In this document: positions 1-5,719 of the stretch, in pieces | Position numbering within the stretch: position 1 is the first letter of the stretch | Layout: every line of letters starts with the position of its first letter | NCBI GenBank assembly: GCA_963933195.1 | Contig: CAWVUS010000258.1 | Span: 1 to 7,820, forward strand | Source of the DNA: UBA8437 sp963933195 | GTDB taxonomy: Bacteria; Planctomycetota; Planctomycetia; Planctomycetales; Planctomycetaceae | Reading direction: 5' to 3' | DNA: 7,820 bases | Program-made: the position numbers and the translations under genes | Notes under the pieces: model-generated | Databases searched by the model: none | Told to the model about the DNA's origin: nothing | Seen by the model: the letters and a program-made list of their open reading frames with translations, nothing else

Positions 1-140
1 TGCCACGAAACGGCGGCAACTCGACTGGGTCGGGAAAAAGTTCTGGAGGCCGCAAACGCCGCCGCCGTCGTCGAGGCCGTGGTGGCCAGGGCGACTCCAG
101 CCAGGGCGACTCCAGCCAGGGCGACGGGGCAGGCGCGTGA
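1..140 (+). CDS. C-terminal tail of an unidentified Arg/Gly-rich protein (partial)
   Basis: The reading frame beginning at base 3 is open from the left edge to a TGA at 138-140. It encodes about 45 residues of low-complexity sequence: a Gly/Ser/Asn-rich stretch, a basic block (GRKRRRRRRGRGG), then two and a half copies of a QGDSS unit and a short Gly/Ala end. Such tails are common at the C-termini of bacterial RNA-binding enzymes, such as DEAD-box RNA helicases or RNase E/G-type ribonucleases, where they bind RNA without a fixed fold. The catalytic part lies outside the window, so the identity cannot be settled. A 9-bp hairpin starts 9 bases after the stop. The other two frames are also open here but give no recognisable protein. 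The choice of this frame rests on its composition and on the well-placed stop. Confidence 0.6.
   Translation, partial: PRNGGNSTGSGKSSGGRKRRRRRRGRGGQGDSSQGDSSQGDGAGA
86..125 (+). repeat. 15-bp tandem repeat, about 2.7 copies
   Basis: The unit CCAGGGCGACTCCAG occurs at 86-100 and 101-115, followed by its first ten bases at 116-125. It is in frame with the upstream gene and encodes the QGDSS repeats of its tail, so its copy number may vary between strains without breaking the frame. Confidence 0.85.
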
Positions 141-149
141 GTCTCCAGC

Positions 150-173
150 GAGAATCGGTCGCCGCCGATTCTC
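150..173 (+). terminator. 9-bp hairpin between upstream gene and mtaB
   Basis: A perfect inverted repeat, GAGAATCGG / CCGATTCTC, with a 6-base loop starts 9 bases after the upstream stop codon. No T-run follows it, so it is not a classical Rho-independent terminator. It could be an RNA 3'-end stabiliser, a weak terminator or an attenuating structure before mtaB. If mtaB starts at the GTG at 137, the hairpin falls inside its coding sequence, which argues mildly for the later start at 194. Confidence 0.4.
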
Positions 174-181
174 ATGGTCAC

Positions 182-187
182 TATACT
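182..187 (+). promoter_or_regulatory. Possible -10 element just upstream of mtaB
   Basis: TATACT matches the TATAAT consensus at five of six positions. It ends 6 bases before the ATG at 194. A transcript from it would start at or next to that ATG, giving a leaderless mRNA. No good -35 hexamer lies 16-18 bases upstream (TCGCCG at 159-164), so this is a tentative call. Confidence 0.3.
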
Positions 188-193
188 GGCCCT

Positions 194-1480
194 ATGTTCG
201 CCGCCCCCGATCAACCGACCTGTCGACTGGTGACTCTTGGCTGCAAGGTCAACCAGTACGAGACTCAACTCGTCAAGGAAGCGCTGGTCTCGGGAGGTTA
301 TCGCGAGGCAGGTGACGATGAAGCGGCCGACATCTGTGTCGTCAACACCTGTACGGTCACCTCAACCGGAGACTCCAAGGGACGTCAGTTGATTCGCCAA
401 CTGGCAAGGCGTAACCCCGGCACACGCACCATCGTGATGGGCTGCTACGCCACCCGGGATCCCTCGACCGTGGCACGATTACCAGGCGTCTTTGAGGTTG
501 TCAGAGACAAGCGTGAACTCCCCGACGTGCTCGGGCGGCTCGGCATCGTGGAACTTCCCAAGGGAATCACGCATTTCGACGGTCGCCAGCGGGCCTACGT
601 CAAGGTACAGGATGGCTGCATCCTGCGGTGCAGCTACTGCATTATCCCCCAGGTCCGTCCCGGCTTACAGAGTCGGTCACCGGAGGACATCGAGGAAGAG
701 GTGAAGCGACTGCTGGGGGCTGGCTTCCGAGAAATCGTGTTAACCGGTATCCACGTCGGGCATTTTGGTGTCGACACCACTCGCGGCCGATCGGGACGCT
801 CCCGCTTCCGGCTTCAGCACCTCTTCCGACGGCTCGACCAGATCCCTGGCCGTTGGAGGATGCGACTTTCGAGCATTGAAGCTCGAGAAATCAACGACGA
901 GTTCATCAAGATCGCGGCTGACTGTGAACACCTCTGCCCCCAGTTTCATCCCGCCCTGCAAAGTGGTTCGGATGCCGTACTCAAGAGAATGCGACGTCGT
1001 TACACGACCAAACAGTTTCTCGATACGATCCACGCAATGCGAGAACGGCTCGATCAGCCGTCCTTCACAACTGACGTGATTGTCGGTTTTCCTGGCGAGA
1101 CCGATGCAGAATTTGAACAGACTGTCTCGCTGTGCCGCCAGGTCGGCTTCTCGAAGATCCACATCTTTCCTTTCAGTCCCCGGGCCGGCACGCCCGCAGC
1201 CGAATTGTCGGACCAGGTGCCTGCGACCATCCGGAAGGACCGGGTGCACCGGCTGGATTCCGTCCAACAACAACTCGCCTCCCAATATTATTCCCAACTG
1301 ATCGGTCACAACCTGGAAGTGCTCATCGAACGTTCCGCCAAAGACCGCCCGGGTCATGTCCGTGGTACGGACCGTCGTTATGTTCCCGTGACCCTGCCCG
1401 GCGACACGGAAGAAATCGGCCAACTCGTGGAAGCCAGAGCGGTCTCGCAAGACGAAACCGGCGTCGAAGGCACGCGATGA
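194..1480 (+). CDS. mtaB: tRNA (t6A37) C2-methylthiotransferase MtaB
   Basis: This radical-SAM enzyme converts N6-threonylcarbamoyladenosine at tRNA position 37 to its 2-methylthio form (ms2t6A), which improves decoding of ANN codons. It has 428 residues, the usual family length. The N-terminal UPF0004 domain carries the three Cys ligands of one [4Fe-4S] cluster: C17 in TLGCKVNQYE, C53 in NTCTVT and C84 in MGCYA. The radical-SAM CxxxCxxC motif is C142-C146-C149 (DGCILRCSYC), followed by LTGIH at about 183-187, typical of MtaB. The last 60 or so residues look like the tRNA-binding TRAM domain. The ATG at 194 fits the family N-terminus but has no Shine-Dalgarno. A GTG at 137 overlaps the preceding stop (GTGA) and would add 19 unconserved residues. 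The 3' end shares an ATGA with the STAS gene, implying translational coupling. MiaB and RimO are less likely because of the LGCKVNQYE and TGIH signatures. Confidence 0.93.
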   Translation: MFAAPDQPTCRLVTLGCKVNQYETQLVKEALVSGGYREAGDDEAADICVVNTCTVTSTGDSKGRQLIRQLARRNPGTRTIVMGCYATRDPSTVARLPGVFEVVRDKRELPDVLGRLGIVELPKGITHFDGRQRAYVKVQDGCILRCSYCIIPQVRPGLQSRSPEDIEEEVKRLLGAGFREIVLTGIHVGHFGVDTTRGRSGRSRFRLQHLFRRLDQIPGRWRMRLSSIEAREINDEFIKIAADCEHLCPQFHPALQSGSDAVLKRMRRRYTTKQFLDTIHAMRERLDQPSFTTDVIVGFPGETDAEFEQTVSLCRQVGFSKIHIFPFSPRAGTPAAELSDQVPATIRKDRVHRLDSVQQQLASQYYSQLIGHNLEVLIERSAKDRPGHVRGTDRRYVPVTLPGDTEEIGQLVEARAVSQDETGVEGTR

Positions 1481-1857
1481 TGAAAGCCGAAGAATTCGAC
1501 TCGCAATTCTTCCAGACCGATGCGATCGACCACTGCGTGGTGGTCAGGTTCCATGCCGGGCCCTTGAACGAGGAATCCAATATCGAGGAACTGGGCCGGT
1601 CTTTGTTCCAGTTGATCGATCAGCATGGCTACCACCGGATCGCCATCGATTTGTCTCAAACCTCATTCATCACCAGCAGCGTGCTGGGCAAACTGATTTC
1701 GTTGCACCGCCGGCTCCACCGAACTTCCGGCCAGCTCGTACTCTTTGGACTGCAGGACCCGGTCGAATCGGTGATGCAATACAGCAACCTGTACGAGTAT
1801 TTCCAGGTCACCGACTGCCTGGAGACCGCGATCGCCCGGCTTGATTCGACAGAGTGA
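1477..1857 (+). CDS. Single-domain STAS protein (anti-sigma factor antagonist-like)
   Basis: This 126-residue protein is a lone STAS domain, the fold of SpoIIAA/RsbV-type anti-anti-sigma factors that are switched by Ser/Thr phosphorylation. The core follows the family pattern: a beta strand VVVRFHAG (21-28), a strand ending IAIDLS (55-60), the phosphorylation loop FITSSVLG (64-71), a helix, then LVLFGLQ (87-93). Against SpoIIAA's MDSSGLG, the Asp before the phosphoacceptor is Thr66 and the following Gly is Val69; Ser67 aligns with the phosphoserine. No anti-sigma kinase, phosphatase or sigma factor lies nearby, so its partner is unknown and phospho-switching is not proven. GAAGG at 1466-1470 is a reasonable ribosome binding site 6 bases before ATG 1477; a second ATG follows immediately at 1480. 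It overlaps mtaB by 4 bases and precedes tmk by 7, so the three genes are probably one operon. Confidence 0.85.
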   Translation: MMKAEEFDSQFFQTDAIDHCVVVRFHAGPLNEESNIEELGRSLFQLIDQHGYHRIAIDLSQTSFITSSVLGKLISLHRRLHRTSGQLVLFGLQDPVESVMQYSNLYEYFQVTDCLETAIARLDSTE

Positions 1858-1864
1858 GACACCC

Positions 1865-2539
1865 ATGAGTTTTCTGATCGCCATCGAAGGCATCGACGGT
1901 TCTGGCAAGGGCACCCAGGCGCGACAACTCGTCGACCGGTTGACCAACAACGGGGTCTCCACCGCCCTGCTCAGTTTTCCCCGGTACTCCGAAACACTCT
2001 TTGGTGCAGCGATCGGCCAATTCCTCAACGGGAATTTTGGGCCGCTAGAGAACGTTGCGCCTCAATTGGCCGCGACACTCTACGCGGGCGATCGATTCGA
2101 ATCACGTGACACGCTGCTCGACGCATTAGCCAATCAACAGGTCGTCGTCTGCGATCGCTACGTCCCCTCCAATCTCGCTCACCAGGGCTCGCGTGCCGCC
2201 GACACCGAGCAAGACGACCTGATCGAGTGGATCGAACACATGGAATATGACGTCTTCAAATTGCCTCGACCCGATGCCGTCATCTGGCTGGATGTTCCAC
2301 CACAAGTCAGTCGACAACTGATCGAGAAAAAGGCGCCCCGGGACTACACCGACAAGGCGGCCGACCTGCAGGAAGCCGATTTCGAATACCAGCTCGGTGT
2401 TCACCAGGTCTACCAGGCACTGGCAAGCAACCGTTCCCACTGGACCCGCATCGACGGCCTGTTGGAGGGAACTCTGCAGGTACGTCCCATCGTGGACATC
2501 GCCGACGACGTGCTGGCTGTCGTCTCAGACAAAATCTGA
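1865..2539 (+). CDS. tmk: Thymidylate kinase
   Basis: It phosphorylates dTMP to dTDP with ATP, the last dedicated step of dTTP supply, in the cytoplasm. The 224 residues match the usual length of about 200-225. Visible motifs are the P-loop GIDGSGKGTQ (residues 9-18), FPRY (38-41, dTMP-binding Arg40), the GDRF motif (75-78), the diagnostic DRY (97-99) in VVCDRYVPSNLAHQG, the strand AVIWLDVPP (138-146), and a Lys/Arg-containing lid around 154-174. The P-loop has Gly at position 16 where most bacterial enzymes have Thr or Ser (GKTTQ); GKGTQ is also the form seen in adenylate kinases. The DRY motif and the FPR motif nonetheless support a thymidylate kinase. ATG 1865 gives the canonical MxFLIAIEGIDG start; its ribosome binding site is weak, consistent with coupling to the STAS gene 7 bases upstream. 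An in-frame TTG at 1841 is unlikely. Confidence 0.93.
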   Translation: MSFLIAIEGIDGSGKGTQARQLVDRLTNNGVSTALLSFPRYSETLFGAAIGQFLNGNFGPLENVAPQLAATLYAGDRFESRDTLLDALANQQVVVCDRYVPSNLAHQGSRAADTEQDDLIEWIEHMEYDVFKLPRPDAVIWLDVPPQVSRQLIEKKAPRDYTDKAADLQEADFEYQLGVHQVYQALASNRSHWTRIDGLLEGTLQVRPIVDIADDVLAVVSDKI

Positions 2540-2550
2540 ATTCGCGGACG

Positions 2551-3336
2551 TTATGACCACCCGTCCTCGTCTTCGTCACACTCGTCCTCGTCAAACTGAT
2601 CCTCGTCCTCGTCGTACTGGTCTTCGTCGACAACGCTGTCGTTGGCTTCAACCACGACCGGGACACTCATCGAGGCCGGTGGTTTTCTCAGCAGGACCGC
2701 ATTGGGCAGATCATCGAGATCGGTCAGCCCGAACAGTTCCAGGAATCGGCGAGTGGTTTCGTAGAGATAGGGGCGGCCCAGTGAATCCTCTTCGCCACCA
2801 ATCCGGACCAAGCCGCGTTCCATCAGATGTCGCAGGATGTCGGTGGACTGAACCCCACGAATCGTCTCGATGTCGGCCCGTGTGATGGGTTGCCGGTAGG
2901 CAACAATCGAGAGTGTTTCCAGGGCAGGAGTCGAGAGTTTCAGTTGGACCTGCCGATTGTGCAGTCGATCCAGCCACATCGAAAATTCGGGGCGTGTCAG
3001 CAACTGAAACCCGGTGGCAACCCGTTCGATATGAAACGCACTCTCGCCAGAATCGTAGATCCGGTTGAGTCGTTCGATCAGTTGACCGACTTCAGAGGGC
3101 GAGGCCAGGGTGGCCAATTGAGCAAGTCGGCGAGGTGACATGGCCGAGTCGGCCACCAGCAGCACTGCCTCGAGCCGAGCCAGTTTCTGGCTTCGGCGTG
3201 CCTCGACCGGGACCTCCCCCAGGCAATCCTTCTCGACTCCGCGTTGGCGGAAGAACTGCTTGCGACGATCACCGTGTGGCCCAGAGCGAAGCTGCGGGCC
3301 TCCGCTCGTCCACGATCGACTCGAATGCTGCCACAT
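2551..3336 (-). CDS. scpB: Segregation and condensation protein ScpB, with acidic C-terminal tail
   Basis: ScpB is the winged-helix kleisin partner that works with ScpA and SMC in bacterial condensin to organise and separate chromosomes. The 261-residue protein has two tandem winged-helix domains: about residues 50-125 (start LEAVLLVADSAMSPRRLAQL) and about 132-210, with the family signatures ALETLSIVAYRQPITRADIE (138-157) and GRPYLYETTRRFLELFGL (187-204). Before them is a basic extension of about 48 residues, and after about 232 an extremely acidic tail with Asp/Glu repeats ending in GWS. The start at 3336 is supported by AAGG about 8 bases upstream of the ATG. The gene lies 18 bases downstream of the 178-residue membrane protein gene and is probably co-transcribed. 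It converges on tmk with only 11 bases between the stops. No scpA is present in the window. Confidence 0.9.
   Translation of the reverse strand: MWQHSSRSWTSGGPQLRSGPHGDRRKQFFRQRGVEKDCLGEVPVEARRSQKLARLEAVLLVADSAMSPRRLAQLATLASPSEVGQLIERLNRIYDSGESAFHIERVATGFQLLTRPEFSMWLDRLHNRQVQLKLSTPALETLSIVAYRQPITRADIETIRGVQSTDILRHLMERGLVRIGGEEDSLGRPYLYETTRRFLELFGLTDLDDLPNAVLLRKPPASMSVPVVVEANDSVVDEDQYDEDEDQFDEDECDEDEDGWS
2587..2628 (-). repeat. Two 21-bp near-repeats coding the acidic tail of ScpB
   Basis: On the minus strand, 2608-2628 encodes DEDQYDE and 2587-2607 encodes DEDQFDE (residues 237-243 and 244-250). The copies differ at four bases. A decayed Asp/Glu-rich continuation (DECDEDED) follows down to about 2563. 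On the plus strand this reads as a run of GTCCTCGTC-like units. Confidence 0.8.
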
Positions 3337-3354
3337 CGATTGACCTTGTCGAGT

Positions 3355-3891
3355 CTACCGGACCCGCACGACTTGAGTGAGGCCGCCATTCAATTGCTCG
3401 ATCTGCTTCAGGACATCTCGCGCAGCCCGTACCGGATCGGCCGCCTCGGCCTCGAACCGCCGTACCACGCGATTGCGACCCGGTACCGGTTGCACGCAAC
3501 TGAAATGGACCTCACCGGCCCGACTGCCCGGCTGGATCTGGAATTGTTCGATTCCATGAGATGACAGCGCAACGCGCAGATGCTTCCAACTGATCTCCGA
3601 CGACCGGGACACCACCTGCGGCTTGTCGCTCCGACTACGACGCACGGTGGCTGGCAAAGGCCGCATCGAGGGCAAGGTTCCATCGTCGTCTTCGGAACGC
3701 AAAGCGGTGTCCTTGCCGGCTGAGGTGGCTACTTTCGCCGGCAACGCGGTCGAACCGTCACCACCCAGCCATTCCGGCAATTCCACACGTGGAGCCATTT
3801 GCGGCACGCCGTAATTGATCATCGCCAACATGGCCATCAACGGCCCCAGCATGATGACCGTGCCCAGGCACCGGCGTATCGAACTGATCAT
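3355..3891 (-). CDS. Membrane-anchored protein of unknown function
   Basis: I do not recognise this 178-residue protein. One hydrophobic stretch at about residues 8-29 (LGTVIMLGPLMAMLAMINYG) follows Arg6-Arg7 and would work as an N-terminal membrane anchor or uncleaved signal. A Ser/Asp/Pro-rich, low-complexity linker runs from about 40 to 98. A compact C-terminal domain of about 80 residues follows: a helix-like SWKHLRVALSSHGI, strand-like FQIQP and VHFSCVQP, then RRFEAEAADPVRAARDVLKQ, which predicts a basic-acidic amphipathic helix. It contains one Cys in the anchor and one at 132. The start is well supported by GGAGAGGAG just upstream of the ATG at 3891. A promoter-like pair lies about 30 bases further upstream, and scpB begins 18 bases after the stop. 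It may be a lineage-restricted envelope protein; no enzymatic motif is visible. Confidence 0.8.
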   Translation of the reverse strand: MISSIRRCLGTVIMLGPLMAMLAMINYGVPQMAPRVELPEWLGGDGSTALPAKVATSAGKDTALRSEDDDGTLPSMRPLPATVRRSRSDKPQVVSRSSEISWKHLRVALSSHGIEQFQIQPGSRAGEVHFSCVQPVPGRNRVVRRFEAEAADPVRAARDVLKQIEQLNGGLTQVVRVR

Positions 3892-3920
3892 CCTCGCTCC
3901 TCTCCAACAACGGGGCGGGA

Positions 3921-3949
3921 ATAATACGGCAGATCTTCAGCACCAGCAA
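3921..3949 (-). promoter_or_regulatory. Promoter for the unknown-protein/scpB pair
   Basis: Read on the minus strand, TTGCTG (3949-3944) is followed after 17 bases by TATTAT (3926-3921). Transcription would begin near 3914, giving a leader of about 22 bases that includes the strong GGAGAGGAG ribosome binding site. Confidence 0.55.
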
Positions 3950-4003
3950 TTGCAATCCGATGGCCAATGGCCCACTCAAGCCTGAGGCACTCGATCGAGG
4001 CTA

Positions 4004-4031
4004 TTGACCTCACGCGTGTCGGGAATACAAT
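4004..4031 (+). promoter_or_regulatory. Promoter for the secreted metalloprotease gene
   Basis: TTGACC (4004-4009) and TACAAT (4026-4031) are separated by 16 bases, each matching the sigma-70 consensus at five of six positions. The predicted transcription start is near 4038, about 20 bases before the ATG at 4059. It diverges from the minus-strand promoter about 55 bases away, so one regulator could touch both. Confidence 0.65.
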
Positions 4032-4058
4032 CCGGCCCCCGGTTTTTGTCAGGATCCC

Positions 4059-4853
4059 ATGCCGAACACCTTCCGACTTGCCACACCGTTCATCGCCACT
4101 GCGATCGTGCTGGTTTCCACATCGGCGGTCATCGCGACCGATTCACCGACATGGCACACCATCCGCCGCAGTGGCCCCTTCTTGATCCACTCAGAATTCG
4201 CTCTCGAATCACACGCCCGGGCACTTCGCTCACTCGCCAGCCTGCCAAGTCAATTCCACAAGACGCTCGACCTGCCCACCACGGGTCAACCGATTCACCT
4301 TCATCTTCTCTCCAACCGGCGGCGTTACCGGGAACATGTCCGGAGTTGGGTCCGCGGTGGGACGAAGCGCCGTGCACTGTTCCTCAAGACCAGGGACCGT
4401 GCCTACGTCTTCGCCTATCTCCACGACAATTGGTCTGAAGATTTGCGTCACGAATGCACGCATGCGTTGATTCACAATGCGTTGCCCTTCCTCCCGCTAT
4501 GGCTGGACGAGGGATTGGCCGAGTACTTTGAACAACCGCTCCCGGCCCCCTCCGGTGTTCACCCCCATCTTGGCCGACTCCGTTGGTCAATGCGGCTGGG
4601 TTGGCGTCCCTCGTTGACACGACTGGAATCGCGGCGTCGTTTCCAATCGGTGACCTCTCGAGACTACCGGGAGTCCTGGGCCTGGGTACATTTTCTGTTG
4701 CATGGCCCGCCACCAGCCAGGCAGGCGTTGGCCGACTACCTGGCTGCAATCAAGAACAACAAACCGCCGGGCCACTTCAGCCAGTTTCTCAAAACACGAT
4801 TGCCCTCAGCCGCCTCCAGTGTGAAAACACACCTCGCCAGCCTCGCTCGCTGA
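4059..4853 (+). CDS. Secreted gluzincin-type zinc metalloprotease-like protein (DUF1570-like)
   Basis: This 264-residue protein begins with a Sec-type signal peptide (basic start, hydrophobic core at about 8-25, likely cleavage after VIA at 26). The mature part carries a zinc-peptidase signature: HECTH at 131-135 (the HExxH metal ligands and catalytic Glu132), followed after 15 residues by the third-ligand segment WLDEGLAEYFE (148-158, ligand Glu151). This arrangement is that of gluzincin 'peptidase MA-like' proteins, to which the planctomycete DUF1570 proteins also appear to belong. A conserved-looking YRESWAWVHFLL at 203-214 probably packs under the active site. The N-terminal part (30-125) resembles the region before HExxH in such proteins. 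The substrate is unknown. AGGA at 4051-4054 is the likely ribosome binding site, 4 bases from the ATG. The family assignment comes from motif recognition, not from a search. Confidence 0.8.
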   Translation: MPNTFRLATPFIATAIVLVSTSAVIATDSPTWHTIRRSGPFLIHSEFALESHARALRSLASLPSQFHKTLDLPTTGQPIHLHLLSNRRRYREHVRSWVRGGTKRRALFLKTRDRAYVFAYLHDNWSEDLRHECTHALIHNALPFLPLWLDEGLAEYFEQPLPAPSGVHPHLGRLRWSMRLGWRPSLTRLESRRRFQSVTSRDYRESWAWVHFLLHGPPPARQALADYLAAIKNNKPPGHFSQFLKTRLPSAASSVKTHLASLAR

Positions 4854-5049
4854 CGGCTTCGAAAAAAAACCGATTCGATCATATTTCTGACTGGAGTCAC
4901 TTTCCGATCGATCCGATATCAACGAGTGTGCGGGTTGTCCGGATTACGCTCATTGAACGGGTGAATCTGATTGCCACGGACGGCAACCGCCCCGCACGCA
5001 ACGAGACAAGTTCTGGATCAACGGGTTGCCTGCAAGAGGAATTGGACCA
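4854..5049 (+). other. Spacer between metalloprotease and beta-sandwich protein genes
   Basis: The 196-base spacer holds no gene I can support. It has an A8 run at 4862-4869 just after the stop, an imperfect dyad TGACT-GG-AGTCA at 4888-4899, and a ribosome binding site AGAGGA at 5035-5040. No clear terminator or promoter pair could be assigned, so it is unclear whether the next gene has its own promoter. Confidence 0.4.
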
Positions 5050-5652
5050 ATGAAACGGATTCTCCGTCGCAAGACATGGACGTGGTCCCTCACCGCACTT
5101 TCGTGCCTGGGGCTTTTGATGGGCCAACTTCCTGCCTGGGCCTTTGGCCCGGTACCAGAAGCCGACAAGCCTTCCTCCAGTACGCAACCGGCCACATCGA
5201 TTTCCGACGTGGCACTCGATGAAACCGGCCATTTCGCCGGCCAGGTCGTCGATGACCAGGGCCAGGCACGTGGCGGAATCGTGGTCGTGCTCCGGCAGGG
5301 ACGCCGGGAGATCACTCGGACACAGACCGATTCACGCGGCCACTTCGCCATGGCAAACATTCCGGCTGGCCTGTACCAGGTCGACGTTGGCTCGACGCGA
5401 ACCGTCTACCGAATCTGGACCACCGAGTCGGCTCCTCCCGGCGCCAGTCAGCAAGCCGTGCTGGTTTCGAGTCCCGACCAGATCGTCAGAGGAAATCACA
5501 TCGAATCGGCTGTTGACCAACTCGATGCCATCACTCTCGCTCTTGTCAGCACCTCGATTGCCTCCCTGGTAGTCGCCGGTGTCACGCTCGACAAGGTCAA
5601 TGACCTGGTGAGCAACGCGGGATCGTCCTCCGGCAGTCCGGCTAGCCCGTAA
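5050..5652 (+). CDS. Secreted/membrane protein with carboxypeptidase-regulatory-like domain
   Basis: This 200-residue protein has a signal peptide (MKRILRRK, hydrophobic core at about 11-28, probable cleavage after AWA at 31). It then carries one carboxypeptidase-regulatory-like beta-sandwich (about residues 60-140). The typical spacing is visible: GHFAGQVVDDQGQARGG at the first strand and turn, IVVVLRQG as a strand, TQTDSRGHFAMANIPAGLY (91-109) as the hallmark TDxxGxFxxxxxPxGxY, and VDVG next. A hydrophobic segment at about 161-179 may anchor the C-terminus. A Ser/Gly/Pro tail ending SPASP follows, a style common in planctomycete envelope proteins. No catalytic residues are seen; such domains usually act as structural or carbohydrate/protein-binding modules. 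AGAGGA lies 9 bases before the ATG, and an upstream in-frame TTG at 5026 is not needed. A strong terminator lies 33 bases after the stop. Confidence 0.82.
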   Translation: MKRILRRKTWTWSLTALSCLGLLMGQLPAWAFGPVPEADKPSSSTQPATSISDVALDETGHFAGQVVDDQGQARGGIVVVLRQGRREITRTQTDSRGHFAMANIPAGLYQVDVGSTRTVYRIWTTESAPPGASQQAVLVSSPDQIVRGNHIESAVDQLDAITLALVSTSIASLVVAGVTLDKVNDLVSNAGSSSGSPASP

Positions 5653-5685
5653 AGACGACGGCCGTTTCTTCGAAAACAAACGCTC

Positions 5686-5719
5686 AAGGGCCTCACCAAC
5701 CGATGGTGAGGCCCTTTTT
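5686..5719 (+). terminator. Strong Rho-independent terminator
   Basis: A 13-bp perfect stem, AAGGGCCTCACCA / TGGTGAGGCCCTT (5686-5698 and 5704-5716), closes a 5-base loop and leads into a T-run at 5715-5719. It ends transcription of the carboxypeptidase-regulatory-like gene. Confidence 0.95.

Noticed and set aside
86..125. Short tandem repeats as a CRISPR-like or mobile element
   Set aside because: The 15-bp units are contiguous with no spacers, in frame, and code a QGDSS repeat.
137..193. GTG at 137 as the mtaB start
   Set aside because: It would add 19 residues with no family resemblance and place the 9-bp hairpin inside the gene. It is not excluded, since GTGA overlaps are real in operons, but ATG 194 fits the family better.
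740..1450. Minus-strand 236-codon open frame opposite mtaB
   Set aside because: No family resemblance, and the sense frame carries all MtaB catalytic motifs.
4854..4880. A8 run after the metalloprotease gene as a terminator
   Set aside because: There is no adequate stem before it, and on the plus strand it is an A-run, not a T-run; no minus-strand gene ends there either.
5026..5049. TTG at 5026 as an extended start for the beta-sandwich protein
   Set aside because: ATG 5050 has AGAGGA upstream and gives a clean signal peptide; the extension would spoil it.
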